A stretch of DNA of 64,000 nucleotides from contig NC_134015.1 in NCBI RefSeq assembly GCF_040712315.1, positions 10,622,945 through 10,686,944 of the forward strand. The letters are read 5' to 3'. A program made the position numbers and the translations under genes. Shown one piece after another: positions 1-12,435 of this stretch. Below the pieces are notes generated by a model that searched no databases, was not told the DNA's origin, and worked only from the letters and a program-made list of their open reading frames with translations. The DNA is from Castanea sativa (lineage: Eukaryota > Streptophyta > Magnoliopsida > Fagales > Fagaceae). The first letter of the stretch is position 1. Every line of letters begins with the position of its first letter.

Positions 1-143
1 TGGAGTATCTGGGCATCCTAGCTAACACCTGTAATCACTGGAGATGGGAAGGGGCTACAAATAATTATAAAAAGGAATATACTGTAAGGTGATTTAGCAT
101 TAAAGAATTAAATTTTGAATTCAACTTGGAAAAAAATAAATTC

Positions 144-178
144 AAGAAGAAGAAGAAGAAGAAGAAGAAGAAGAAGAA
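144..178. repeat. (AAG)n microsatellite in an ALG13 intron
   Basis: About 12 AAG units lie in what reads as the intron before the first visible ALG13 exon. Bases 1-403 otherwise show no coding signal that I can support. Confidence 0.85.
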
Positions 179-403
179 ACATACTAACAATAATTTGAGT
201 TCTTGCTGAAATTGGCTTATTCTCTTCTTGTAAGAACAATGTGGAGGGTAAATTTATGAGTTCAAGGCCACCAATTGCATGTGTATTTATCATTATAAAA
301 AAAAATGATTTTTTTCTTAGAATTAAGTTCTGTCAAAATATTTACCCAAAAAAAATCCCACAAACATCTGATATGAATGTTCTAAACCTTTTCTTTTATG
401 CAG

Positions 404-1481
404 TCTGGAGGGGAAGATGGGTCTCTAGCTGTAGACTTCTTTACTTTCTCATCAAGCATTGCTGATTATCTGAGGTCAGCATCTCTGGTGATCAGTCATG
501 CAGGTAAGCACTTTATAGTTATGTTCTAATTTCTTATCCCTTGTTGGAAATGACCAGATTATAACGATATAACACTTTCCTTCTTGCCCATGATTTATTA
601 TCTAATGAATTGGGCTTCATTTGGAGGATTACTGGTTCAAATCTTTCATTAGACTGTTTTTTCTTCAATAAAGATTATTATTTGTCAAAAAATCTTTCGT
701 TCGACTGATACCAGTCATTTGGACATTTCGTCTCCTTTGGCTTTTAAACAGCTACAATATCATCAGGATGGTGTGTATGGTAATATTATTGTTATAATAG
801 CTACAATATGTATGTGATTTTCCTTCAATTCTCATTCCAATAGTTGCCATTGCACAATCTTCTGATATTCTATTATTGGACTGGATATGCTTTGTTGTCT
901 ATGGTGCTGTTTACTTAATTGTTGAATTTAGCCTGCCACACAATGAACTTCTGTAACGGTAATATCAAATTTTAGTCAAGCTTATAGTAGGATTTGTCTT
1001 GTCTTCTAGAAGGAACGTATAATTTGTACTTGTGAACATCAGTACATGAAATGAAAAGTTATTAGCAGGCAAACCTTATATCTTAATACTCTACCATTGC
1101 ATTCATGAGGGTTGTGTTTGTATTTGTCACCAAAATTCCATGAAGCAAATAAATAGAAGTACCCAGAGAATCAATGATTAGGAAAATTGTACCAAAGTCC
1201 CTTCAACCTGTACCAATTTCAAATCAGCTAAGATATTTATGCTGTCCTAGAACTTTAAGCTGCCTGCAGTTTGGTATGTTGGGGTTTGGATACAACGCAG
1301 AGGTAAGCTTAGAAGCTTCCTCGGAATGTATCAGCCTAAACTTTGCCTCCCCAGTCCCCCCCGCCCACACTTTCCTTTTCACTTTCTTCTCTCTTCCACT
1401 GGGGAAATGGCAAATATTAAACATCAAGATTTTATTCCAACTTGCACCCTGTTGCATGGTAACTTTATTCGAAACTAATGG

Positions 1482-1530
<49 letters not shown>

Positions 1531-1896
1531 GCACAGCCAAAGTTCTGTTTTTATGTCCAAAGTTTTGGATTGTCAGAGGATTCATATTTGCTGTAATAAT
1601 TTATGATTACATCCATGACTGATTTTGACCATGGTGCAGGGTCAGGAAGCATATTTGAGACACTGCGACTTGGTAAGCCTTTAATTGTGGTGGTGAATGA
1701 AGATTTGATGGACAATCATCAAATTGAGTTAGCAGAAGAACTAGCGGAGAGGAAGCATTTATACTGTGCTCGTCCTCAAACACTTCATCAAACCATAGAG
1801 TCTATGGATTTGGAGTCTCTCCTCCCATATCCTCCAGGTGATGCAATGCCAGTTGCGAAGCTTATTAATCAGTTTCTAGGTTTCCCAGATGATTAA
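404..1896 (+). CDS. ALG13: ALG13-type UDP-GlcNAc transferase subunit, 3' part (2 exons)
   Basis: Exons 404..503 and 1640..1896. The first follows ...TTTTATGCAG and ends before GTAAGC; the second follows TGGTGCAG. Phases join cleanly through a split Gly codon, and the frame ends in TAA at 1894-1896. Visible motifs are [31 protein letters not shown] (the glycosyltransferase-28 C-terminal nucleotide-sugar loop), [17 protein letters not shown], and the plant-typical end NQFLGFPDD. In the family, ALG13 is the cytosolic catalytic partner of membrane-bound ALG14. Together they add the second GlcNAc to dolichol-PP-GlcNAc on the cytosolic face of the ER, an early step of N-glycan precursor synthesis. 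The N-terminal exon or exons lie left of the window, so length and start cannot be judged. No disruption is visible in the two exons. Confidence 0.93.
1485..1528. repeat. (AG)22 microsatellite in ALG13 intron
   Basis: Uninterrupted AG dinucleotides about 110 bp before the acceptor of the last ALG13 exon. Likely length-polymorphic. It extends a spurious open frame across the intron. Confidence 0.9.
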
Positions 1897-2104
1897 TGAA
1901 AATGCTGAATTTACCTCTTCAGAGATAATCTTTTGCATGTACAATTGAGCTATAATTTTTTAACGATGAATAAGCTTTGCCTCAGTGCTTATGTAATTGG
2001 CTTTTGGGAAATTTTTTTGGTTATAGGGTTTGCATAGTATATTTTGTACAAAATTTTAACTATATGGAAGTTTTTGAAAATTGTGGAAAGTATGTACTTG
2101 CTGG

Positions 2105-2110
2105 AATAAA
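2105..2110 (+). terminator. Putative poly(A) signal of ALG13
   Basis: A canonical AATAAA lies 209 bp after the ALG13 stop in AT-rich DNA. Its spacing suits a plant 3' UTR, but the cleavage site cannot be seen. Confidence 0.5.
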
Positions 2111-3586
2111 AGATGGGAAAATTTTTGTTCACTCTTGACTTTTCTGATCTAGAAGCAAAGTTGGTGGTGATTGATTTGGGTGCTCACTGCTCAGTCCTAA
2201 GTCCTATGTTGAAGGATAGGGTGGTGGGAATATTGAAAGAGCAGTGTGCAAATACTGAGAGCATGATGGCTTTCCAAAAACAGTGATCATGTGATTGATT
2301 TTGAGCGGTCAATTGATTAGGTAAGTGAAGATCACAGTTCACATGATACCAGATTGAGATGACATACATAGATTATGTTCATATGTGAAAGGGAGGGCCT
2401 ATAACATGATTGTCATTTTAATACTCTTGCTATGAATTTGAACTTGGCCCTACTTGACTTAAATGCATTCTTGTACTCCAACACAGCTATTTATACCAAA
2501 AGTAACGGCCACATGGCTTCTTGTGACTTACAGATGAGCAATTTTCATCTCTCTCTTTCTGTCAAAGAAGGGGGATCTCTGGTGTGAGAGAAGATCAGTA
2601 AGAGACATTGTGCAACCCATGCAGATAGTGATTTACTACTGCTTAGGGGGGTCAGGTCTTACATGTTGTCACTCTCAATTCCAAGTGTAAGAGAAGGGGA
2701 CAGGAAGGGAAGGATAAAGCCATAACAGTGATTGGGAGTATTAATCTTTGATGATGCTTATTGGCATGTAAGGACAACATTAGACCTCATAAAAAAAAAA
2801 AAAAAAATAAAATAAAAAATAAAAACTCAGAATTTTCTTCTTGCTAGATATCAAAGAAATAAGAATAAAAATCATGCCATATGATTTGGTTGCTGGTTGC
2901 TGAGGATTACAGATTTTGATAGTTAATAGAACTTATAAAACTTAGAATTTTGGAGAATTGACATTTCTTTTGTTTTAAATGTGCTCAAATTACAATTCAT
3001 ATAAAAACTTAATTGTTTAATGTAATATTATAAACATTCTTTTCATTTATTATAGATTTTCTTTTCCTTACAATAAGTGGAAAATGGAGAATTTGAACCA
3101 AGGTTCCCCGTGGGAGAGATTGGGTAATGACGATGAACCACAAGCCTCTTAGTAGTATTTATAAAATTAATCATTTGATCATTGTGGATAATTTCTTAAT
3201 AACAAAATTACTCTTAAAAATAGATAAACATAATTTTGATGATAAATAACTTTTTTTTCTTTAATTGAGTTTACTCATAGATGCTTTTTACACAGGTGAG
3301 AACTGTTGTTTTGTACCTTGAATGTGAAACTTTGCGTTTTTTAAGAGAATTGAAATATTTTTAAGAATTATAATTTTCACTATTTTTTTAAACAAAAAAA
3401 CCAAAATTTCATGAATTCTTATAAATAAACAACTCTTATACAGAATTTTGTCTTATTATTTTTCTTACAAGGATGTGTTATCAATTTGTATTTGTCATTT
3501 ACTGACAATTATAATGAATTGTGGCCACACTATTACGAAATGGATAATGGGGAGAGGAGTGAAGGGAAAAAGTATCTCTTATGAAA

Positions 3587-3685
3587 AATTTATTAAGTCG
3601 ATCATGTAATAAGCCAATGAGTAAATGCTATGTGGAGGAATTTATTAAGTCGATCATAAGCCAATGAGTGAATGCTATGTGGAGG
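3587..3685. repeat. Two-copy tandem repeat of about 50 bp
   Basis: AATTTATTAAGTCGATCAT through ATGCTATGTGGAGG occurs twice in tandem (52 and 47 bp). The second copy lacks GTAAT-like bases and has one substitution. No known function. Confidence 0.85.
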
Positions 3686-5159
3686 ATCAATGAATGAGAC
3701 TAACTATGACCAAAAAAAGAAAAGAAAAAAGAAGTTCAATCATGTGACATTCATTCATTTTTATTTTTTTCAAGACTGATTTTGTATGTTTGCCATAAGA
3801 AATACTCTTTCATGGGAGAAGATTACTCCTTTAGCAAGTCTTGTAAAAATCTTCAAGTGTCAAAGCCCATTTACATGAACAATATCCAGGTTAGAAAGGC
3901 ACTGTAGACCATAGGAATGTAATTCAGACTTGCTGCACTGTAAATTCATTTTGATCATGTATTAATAAATTTAAGCATGCTACTTGCTCTAGGGCTGTAA
4001 GCCGAATCAAGCTTAGCTGAGGGAACAAGATCCTTTCAATATCACTAGAAATGGAAAAGAGTTCATTTCACAGTTAAGATTTTATTTCCTGAATGTAACA
4101 GTATACAGAGTGCCACATCATTTAAAATTTTAATGACGTGACTCTGGGTACATCTTTATTTATACAATTTAGTATGAACCTTGTACGGATCCATTTCAAA
4201 TGGAAAGGATCCTTACTTTTTTTTTTTTTTTTTGAGAAACTAAAGGATCCTTACTAGTAGTTGAGGTGGATACTAAAAACTTAATACTAGGTCAATTTAA
4301 ATTCATCACCAAGGTAGTAGACTACATATTAAAGTTTTTCATATTAATTTTTTGAACAATATCTTGTTCTTGATTATGAGATCTTTGATTGTATTCATAA
4401 CAAATAAAATGTATTAATACCAATAAATAAAAAACAATAACTTTATACTTTATGAGCTTATCTATTAAATCAAACAAACACAAGTATTTATGGTAGGGCC
4501 TATAGTCATGAGCTCTCAACTATATATTTATGATCAATTTAGATGGTTTAAAATCTTACTTCCAACTTCACCTTGGCTCTGTTTAGCCAAAAAAAAAAAC
4601 TTCACCTTGGCTCTTTCCTAGACGAGCATAGTATATATGCTCACGAGTGTCCCATTTTGTGTTTATTACTCTCTTTTTTCAACCATAATTGCTAGGACAG
4701 ACCCAAGTAAGACAAATGATAATTTTGAAATCTTATGACAAGTAGAGGCTGCGTATATAATTCATTTCTTAGACAATACTTGATACTGAAAAGTCAAGCT
4801 CACCAGCTGGGCCTAGGAGTCAAAATGTAGATTAGCCAGTTCAGAAATAAAGCAAGAAAAAACTTATAGAACTCTTACTTTCTTTCTATGGTTCTTAGAC
4901 AAATTGGATTTTAAGATTTAGCTTGTCTGGTACACATGCATGTGGCCTTGCTTAATGATTAGCAATCCCTCACAAGTTTGCCAGAACTGTCCAATGATTG
5001 AGTTCTGTTTCCCTAAATTCTATGCAGCCATTGACTTGAACAAAATTCTTCTCCTCTTTTCTTTTCCTTTTTATCTTCTCAGTAAATATTAGTTATGGAT
5101 TTGACAAGGAATTGGAACCATATATATCATGCCAAATGAACTTTAATGAAGACATCATC

Positions 5160-5319
5160 TAATTCATGGGTTTAAGTTAATTTAGCTTGTAAAGTATATT
5201 GTTATTAAATAAAAAATTTGCGATCAAATCTCATAAAAAAACAAAATCAAATGACATTTTGGCTTGATTGTAAAGAACAATCCTCACATAGAACCAATAT
5301 CACAAATTCAAATCCTATC

Positions 5320-5325
<6 letters not shown>
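5160..5325 (+). mobile_element. SINE-like remnants with tRNA A/B-box sequences
   Basis: Two successive blocks look like degenerate RNA polymerase III promoters. Block 1 has TTAGCTTGTAAAGT (A-box-like) followed by GCGATCAAATCTC (B-box-like). Block 2 has TTGGCTTGATTGTAAAG followed by CAAATTCAAATCC. They run into a TA microsatellite. No target duplication was found, so this could be chance in AT-rich DNA. Confidence 0.35.

Positions 5326-5360
<35 letters not shown>
5323..5360. repeat. (TA)19 microsatellite
   Basis: Pure TA dinucleotide run directly after the SINE-like block. Confidence 0.9.
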
Positions 5361-5365
<5 letters not shown>

Positions 5366-5839
5366 TAAAATTGTCTAGTACAAAACAAACTCTTCAAACT
5401 AATTTTTAATGTGTGATTAAATCATTTTTCTGTGGTGGCACTAGGCAACCAAAAATTGTTATGGCTTTCTATTCCCTGTGGGTCAAGCAGCAATTTTATT
5501 GGTGGTGACATTACATGCACGGTTTCCTAGTCCACCCTCATTTGTGATAGAAGCTATCATCAAAATATCTTTGAATCTATCTACCAACAAGTTAAATAAA
5601 GAATTCAAAAGATGTAACATTTGCACACTGTTTTGTACATAATTAGCAAATAAATCATAGTTTTTTTTTATTTTTTGAGAAAGAGCAAATAAATCATAGT
5701 TGGATGGGGTATATGGATGTGAAATGGTGCAAAAGCTTCCAAGTTTTTTTCTGATACAAAGACAAAGACAATTCTATAGAAAATACATAAGATGGGACGA
5801 AATGAAATACAATAATACACAAAACCAATAATACAATAA

Positions 5840-5868
5840 TACAATAATACACAAAACCAAGAGGTTTA

Positions 5869-5903
<35 letters not shown>

Positions 5904-6031
5904 ACCTCATAGGAAGGGAAACTCAACCTCCATACTACAAAGTTGCAACCCATCTTTTAGAAATCTCATCTCTCTCTCTCTCTCTTTCTAAGGCTTTGCC
6001 ATTTTTCTATCTTGCATTGCTCTTTGTGCTC
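5840..6031 (+). promoter_or_regulatory. GA- and CT-rich leader of the kinase gene
   Basis: A (GA)n run at 5873-5901 and a CT run at about 5970-5987 precede the ATG; such tracts are common in plant 5' UTRs. The kinase frame is open from 5840 (after TAA at 5837-5839) but has no ATG before 6032. Codons 5996-6031 encode a hydrophobic stretch (LPFFYLALLFVL) that looks like a signal peptide but starts with TTG. Confidence 0.5.
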
Positions 6032-9000
6032 ATGGAAGTCAACAAAACTATTGCACCTGCAAGCCCACCAGGTCCTAGTACTGCAAACAACCACACACAA
6101 AAACACGATCACTTAAATTCACAAATCCATAGCCAAAGCCATCACCATGGCATTTTCTCTTCCACTCTCATTCTTATACTCGTCATATCCATCATCTTTA
6201 TTATCCTCCTTCTCGCCGTAATTCTAATCATTGTTCTGCTCAGAAGACTCAAATCTGCTAAAAACAATGACAATTGGAAGGAGCACAACAGCATGCTCAA
6301 CACAAGTCGCAGGTTCATTGCTCATACCACTGTGAATGTCAATTCTAGCCCAGGTGATTACCTCTTTTTCAAAGTCTATAAATTTAATATTTTTAGAAGA
6401 TGTTGGTCTTTAAAGGCTATGTTGGCTTATAGGAAATGTATCCAAGTTTCCATTTTCATGGTAAATGTCAAACTGTCAATGTCCTTTTATCGTCACCACT
6501 TTTTGGCCCTCCATTGTTATCTCATTTTCACAAAACAAATCATTTTCAACCACCCAAATATGCTTTCACATATAGTTATAAAAAATATGTGCTTTCACAT
6601 GATTTATCCACATAACTTTATGACTAAAAATGACCCTATTGGATTTTTGTTCTTTTTTTTTTTTTTTTTTTTTCTATCTCTTAATAATCTTTCTCCCTTT
6701 CAAATTCTATTCAAATTAATTTTGATGTGCATGTCTTAAATTGTGGCAGATGTGAAGGGTGGGTGCCTTTATAAAGGGAATATGGGAAGGACAGCACCAC
6801 CTAAAGTCAGAGGGGTCCAAGTGTATACATACAAGGAGCTTGAAGTGGCCACAGGTAAATTTAGTGAAGCAAATATAATTGGTAATGGAGGATATGGAGT
6901 GGTGTATCGAGGGGTCCTGAGTGATGGGACCGTAGCTGCAATTAAGATGTTGCATAGGGAAGGCAAGCAAGGGGAGCGTGCTTTCAGAGTTGAGGTGATT
7001 AAACTGACTGACTTCATTTATTAGTTTCTGTTCCTATTTGCTCTTTCTGTTCCATTTGTTTCTTTCTTAGTTTCTTGCTTCTATTGTGTTTTTTCTTGTA
7101 AACAGACTTGGAAAAGATTGCCATTTTGTCCTTATTGCTTGTAAGCAGTTGTATTATTTGAGATAGGAAAGGAGAGGCCTTAGTTTAATATGCAGAAATC
7201 CACTTCTTGCCTCATCTTCTAATATCACATGCATAAACAGTTTGCCTTGACCTTCTAATCAGTAATCACATTTCCAAAGCAAATTGAGACTTTTGACAAA
7301 TCTCTCTCTCTCTCTCTCTCACACTCACACACACTGACATGGTCGTACATAAACATTAATATCATGCCTGTTTAGTACAACTTATTTTTCGAAAACAGGG
7401 TTGTTTAAAAAACTGAAACTAAAGAAAGGTGAATTTAAAAAAAAAAAAAATTAAAAAAAAAAGAGATTTACTTTGAAAAAGCTTTTATTCTAACAATATC
7501 CAATGTGATTCCTTTGAACTTGTTTGCCCCAACTTAAGGACATATTTTGTCTTGTTGGTAGAAAATAAAACCATGAATTTCGGAGTACCCAATTAATTTT
7601 TGTTCTATGTATGTATTTGCCAGCAAGCATTAATAAAGTCCTTTATCCTTGCACATGGGTGAGACACGATTATATGACATTTTATTCTTGTTCTTTAATG
7701 TTGTAGGTGGATCTCCTTAGCCGCTTACACTCTCCTTATCTGGTGGAGCTACTTGGCTATTGTGCTGACCAACATCATAGACTATTGGTTTTTGAATTCA
7801 TGTCTAATGGTACACTCCAACACCACCTCCACCCCTCTCACATTCAACATAGGCCATTGAATTGGGGTACCCGATTGAGGATAGCCCTTGATTGTGCTAA
7901 AGCCCTTGAGTTCCTCCATGAGAATGCAACCCTATCCCCAGTTATCCACCGTGACTTCAAGTGCACCAATGTTCTACTTGATCAAAAATTTTGTGCCAAG
8001 GTGTCTGATTTTGGATTGGCCAAGACTGGGTCAGACAAAATCAATGGTCAGATTTCGACACGTGTTCTCGGGACCACTGGATATTTGGCACCAGAGTGAG
8101 TGCATCCATCACAGTCATGCACCTGATCTGTCTTTCAAAATCTTACTATACTTATGAAAATGCAGTGTTATACAAGCATGCACATGGGCATGTTAAGGTC
8201 CCTGTTAATTAGGCAAGATGTCACTTTCTTAGCATAGCAAAAATTCAAAATGACCATGTCAGTTTTAAATGCCTTGTACTTAATTCAAAAGATGAAAAAA
8301 ATTTGAAAGTATATAATAAATCATTATCTTCTTATTAATTGTTTAGTTCATAAATTTTTTTTGGTTTATGTAGGTATGCTTCAACGGGTAAGCTTACTAC
8401 AAAATCAGATGTTTATAGCTATGGTGTGGTACTCCTAGAGCTGTTAACAGGTCGCATACCAGTTGACACAGAACGACCCACTGGAGAACATGTCCTCGTC
8501 TCATGGGTTAGTACTTAGTAGACAAGCTCTATCAACTTTTCTCTCATAAAGATGCTAGCTGTGATGCTATATATATTTAAACCACAAACATATCTATTAT
8601 CAAGAATGAAATGTTCTTTATCATAGCCTATTTATTGTAGTCACATTTTGAGAAGTAATATCAGCATCATTGAACCAGCATTGTATCTTTAACTAGAACT
8701 TTATGAGTGCTTGTTGTGCTATTATTCCAATGACTAGAGTAAAAAAAATGGTGTTCCTAATGAATTCACTAAGTTACAGCTTCTTCCTCCCATTTCTATA
8801 CCATTATTAAAAATGTAAGTAGCAAGCTTCTTATGCTAGTTCTTTATGTCTCATAAGGCTTCTAGAGAGTGCAACACCATAAACCACTAAAAGGATACTT
8901 ATTCTTCATAATCACAAAAAATACATGTATATTGTGTCACTAAAAGACACCCTAAATATAAATGTGCTGCAACAAATTTTCAACAACCAAAGACTCTTTG

Positions 9001-9433
9001 AAGTTATTATACATTGATTCTTTGTTCAATACCTCTAGTCCTAAACAACGAGCTAACGTTCAAAAGTTCTGAAAGTGTAATTTTGATCTATTCTGTGATT
9101 TACAGGCTCTTCCGCGATTAACCAACAGAGAAAAACTAATGGAAATGGTTGATCCGGCTCTACAGGGCCAGTATTCAAAAAAGGATCTAGTACAGGTCAG
9201 CTTGGCTTCTATCGTAATCATTATCACCATTATTGATTCTTAAATCCTACTAACTCAATTTTTACCATTTGATGTTGTAGATAGCCGCTATTGCAGCTGT
9301 GTGTGTGCAACCAGAAGCAGATTATCGGCCTCTAATGACCGATGTTGTCCAGTCACTAATCCCTCTAGTCAAAAACCTATCTTCTGTTTCTACCTCTAGT
9401 TCCTGTAGATTTCTAATAAGTCCCAGGTATTAG
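6032..9433 (+). CDS. Membrane-anchored receptor-like cytoplasmic kinase (PBL/At3g58690-like)
   Basis: Six exons: 6032..6353, 6750..6994, 7707..8095, 8374..8506, 9106..9195, 9281..9433. All junctions are GT-AG and in phase, giving 443 aa. The short N-terminus is His-rich (residues 21-39), a single membrane span lies at about 45-70, then RR and a Ser/Thr kinase domain. Landmarks: glycine loop GNGGYG 152-157, ATP-binding Lys173 in AAIK, HRD 270-272, DFG 290-292, activation segment [14 protein letters not shown], then a [19 protein letters not shown] block. All catalytic residues are present, so it should be active. The [13 protein letters not shown] and [13 protein letters not shown] features fit the RLCK VII / PBS1-like group of Ser/Thr kinases, which relay signals from plasma-membrane receptors. 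The upstream or ligand partner is unknown. Start: first in-frame ATG; a lost upstream start is possible. Confidence 0.92.
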
Positions 9434-9947
9434 GGGCTACATTGAAAATTGTGTGATCAAGCTGTCACAGTGACTCTAAGCTGGTTCTTGTGAGAACTAA
9501 GTGACAACCACCCTACAATTTCACAGTGAAAAATAAAACCCTTATCTTTCAAAAATAAACTTTCAAAATGTGCAACATTCTCCTCTCTACCATACAAAAG
9601 AAGATTTTGTCATTTCCTCCAAGGTGATCATAGCAGGCTGGCTTGAGTTTTTCAGTTTCTTCTGAGACCCTAATTAGTACATTTTGTAGTATAACAGCAG
9701 CACTAGAGACAGCAATTGCTTTTAGATTTCTAAGCCTTGACTAGAGCTTTTGCAATATAAACAAAGCAGTTTCACGCATAGGATCTTGTAACCAGAATTC
9801 CATACTTGGAGATTGTACTCATAAATCTGAACTTGAAGGTCAAAGGCAGCTTGGGGCACTTAGGCCTGGTACATAAGCTGTGATTCTCCTTTGAGCATGT
9901 ATCTTCAGTAACAATTTTTTGTAGATTAATTTATATATGTTGTTCAG

Positions 9948-9948
<1 letters not shown>

Positions 9949-9978
<30 letters not shown>

Positions 9979-9981
9979 AAA
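9949..9981. repeat. C20-A13 homopolymer tract
   Basis: Twenty C followed by thirteen A. A second run of fifteen C lies 220 bp on (10188-10202). Either could be real or a sequencing or assembly artefact. Confidence 0.85.
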
Positions 9982-10619
9982 CGCATTCAAAAACATGTTG
10001 TAAAAGATCAATATATATAAGGCTTCATCACTTGCTTTTGTCAAGAATTAGTTGCTCTCCTAGTGGAATTAAAATTTGACATTTATGTTCTTTATGAATT
10101 TCAAGGAACAAATTACTCTCCTGATGGAGTACCATAATAAATTAATCCATCATGGTTAAATAGAATTTTTTTTTTTTTTAGAAACAACCCCCCCCCCCCC
10201 CCTACACACACGCATAAGGAAGAGGAAATGAGGTTTTAATACAAAAACACACTATAAACTCCAAGAAGGGTGAGACAATTTATGATGATAAAATACAGCT
10301 TAACACAGTTTATCAAGGTTAAGAAATAGTGAATTTGATTATTTTAAAATTATTGTAACACATAGGATCATACAAATGACCATACACACTCTGAGGAATT
10401 AACGCACTTCTTTAAATGCTTTGAGAAACAAAATGGGTAAGTACCAAGGGGTAAGGAACTTCGGCTGGATAATTACATTTCCATGGGAGCATTGAAATGC
10501 CTTAAGAAAGGGTGAATAAGCAAGTTCAATGGTTGCATGGAGTATAACTTGAAAAATATTGTTGTCTATATATGTTCTCTTGTTGACTCTAATTCTCAGA
10601 AAAGAATCAAATATTATTT

Positions 10620-10622
<3 letters not shown>

Positions 10623-10670
<48 letters not shown>
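10623..10670. repeat. (TA)n microsatellite with one TG interruption
   Basis: About 24 TA units interrupted once by TG, followed by A- and T-runs. Confidence 0.9.
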
Positions 10671-11702
10671 AAACTTTTTTTTTTTAATTTATAAATTTTA
10701 AATTCAATAAACCAATGAAATTAAACTCTCCCAAACAAGCGCTTACCCATATTCTTGGAAGAGTCGGTTGAGGCTCTTGCAAATTATAGCGTTAGGTTCA
10801 ACTCCCTGGACTGGCAATGCACATAGTTTGCAGATGATGATTATGTAAATTGTAAACACACCCAAAAATAAATAAATAAATAAATAAAAGGAAGAGGAAG
10901 GAAATCATGGGAGTGAAATTCATTTTATTGATAATTTTCATCCTGGAGGGGCCCCTTCACACATGGTACAATAAGAAGCCATCATATTTTACTGCATTTG
11001 GTGAAAGCAAGGTGCAAAAATGCAGCCTATATGGGGCCCAAATATACAGAATCAAATGGGCAAAGAAGATAACCATGTTAAAAGGACCAAAGGAAAGGCC
11101 AAGGGGCAGAGCTATCTATGATGTCGTTTCCTCATAGGCTCAAATTCTAACCCCAGAGAATCTTGAAGGAGCAGTTCAATAATTTAAAAATATGCTTTGT
11201 AACTAACCTTGTATGTTTCCCTTCTGTAAAATATGTAGGGAGAATAAGTACTTCCCATCTTGGGTATTATATCATCACTAGGTTAAAAAATGTGTAAAAG
11301 TTTTCAACTGAATAATTTTTATGAATTATAAGATTGGTATGAGACAATTTTAGGTACCTAGTAAAATTAAGAGAGATCCTTATGTAGGTCCTTTATGTCC
11401 TGAATCAGTCTTATTTGTTGGGAGACAACTATTGTGGGAATTATATACCCTAGAAGTCTCTTAGGTAAGGGACAAAAGGAGTATTATAAAAAAAAAAAAA
11501 AAGAGACAAAAAGAGTGTCCAGTGTAATAATTCATTTGCCCTAAAATGACAATAGGGTCTTCAGTGGAATACTGGTGAAAGCTAAAGATGAAAGCAAACA
11601 GAAAGGACTAAATTCAAGAAGCATAACTTTAGTACAAGAAGTATCTTAAAAGCATCCCAAAGTCCTATTGATGTAGGACAACCTAGGCTTCCCACCTAGA
11701 TT

Positions 11703-11812
11703 AATCCCACACTAGACCTTAGGCTTCACCACCTAAGGTTGTTTGGATTTACCACCAAATCCCACACTAGACCTTAGGCTTCACCACCTAAGGTTGTTTG
11801 GATTTACCACCA
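11703..11812. repeat. Perfect 55-bp tandem duplication
   Basis: AATCCCACACTAGACC...TTTACCACCA is present twice head to tail with no visible difference. Each unit contains the inverted repeat CCTTAGG / CCTAAGG separated by a short CA-rich loop. Identity suggests a recent duplication. Confidence 0.9.
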
Positions 11813-12435
11813 AACCTAATGCAATTTTTGCATGAATAAACACTGAATAATATTAATAATCATTTGATTGCAAAATAAACCAACAAAAGCTTTATATACA
11901 ACCTTTAGAAATCACAATGACAAAGGTAAACTTTTTTAATACAAATCCTAAACAATTTCAAATACTAATCTGATAATCCTAAACAATCTCAAATATTAAT
12001 CAAATGCTAATGATAAACCCAAAGTAAATATAAAGATAACATAAATGATAAATGATAATCTTCATAGATATGCTATAAAGTGGAGTCCACACCAGCTCCC
12101 CTAGGTGGGAGACACTTGGCCTTGTTGAGTAAAGTTCACAAGGATCAAATGACATCAAAGGAACCCCAATCATATATACACAAACTCACCGGGTCAGCAT
12201 GGAGACCTTAATTTATACCTATTGCTTAATTTTCACTGTCACTACTACTATTTTAAGCCTAAGAATTATGCATCACAACAAGAGATAGTTTCTGTAACAG
12301 GCGAAGTCCTTGAAATTAAGTGTCACTGTTGCTTGGGATTGTTAGAATGGTATAGATGTGACTAGCTCAAATAAACTGATATAAAGTTTTGTTTATTTAT
12401 TTCTCCATTTCTTTTTCTTCATTTTTAATTACTAA

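Larger units (their letters stand above)
2131..5839. other. Intergenic, no gene seen
   Basis: AT-rich DNA between ALG13 and the kinase gene. I find no frame with a recognisable protein. It holds a poly-A run near 2790-2808, a short tandem duplication (3587-3685), SINE-like tRNA-box remnants (5160-5325) and a long TA microsatellite (5323-5360). The kinase promoter must lie in the right part, but I see no convincing TATA element. Confidence 0.7.

Noticed and set aside
3060..3160. Possible SINE (GAATTTGAACC... like an inverted B-box)
   Set aside because: No second box, tail or flanking duplication.
5996..6739. Single-exon frame of 247 aa starting at TTG 5996
   Set aside because: Only its first part (to 6353) is exon; beyond it the frame runs through an intron with T-runs. 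No ATG at 5996.
10907..11137. 76-aa plus-strand frame with a hydrophobic start
   Set aside because: No motif, no splice partner, AT-rich intergenic context; likely chance.
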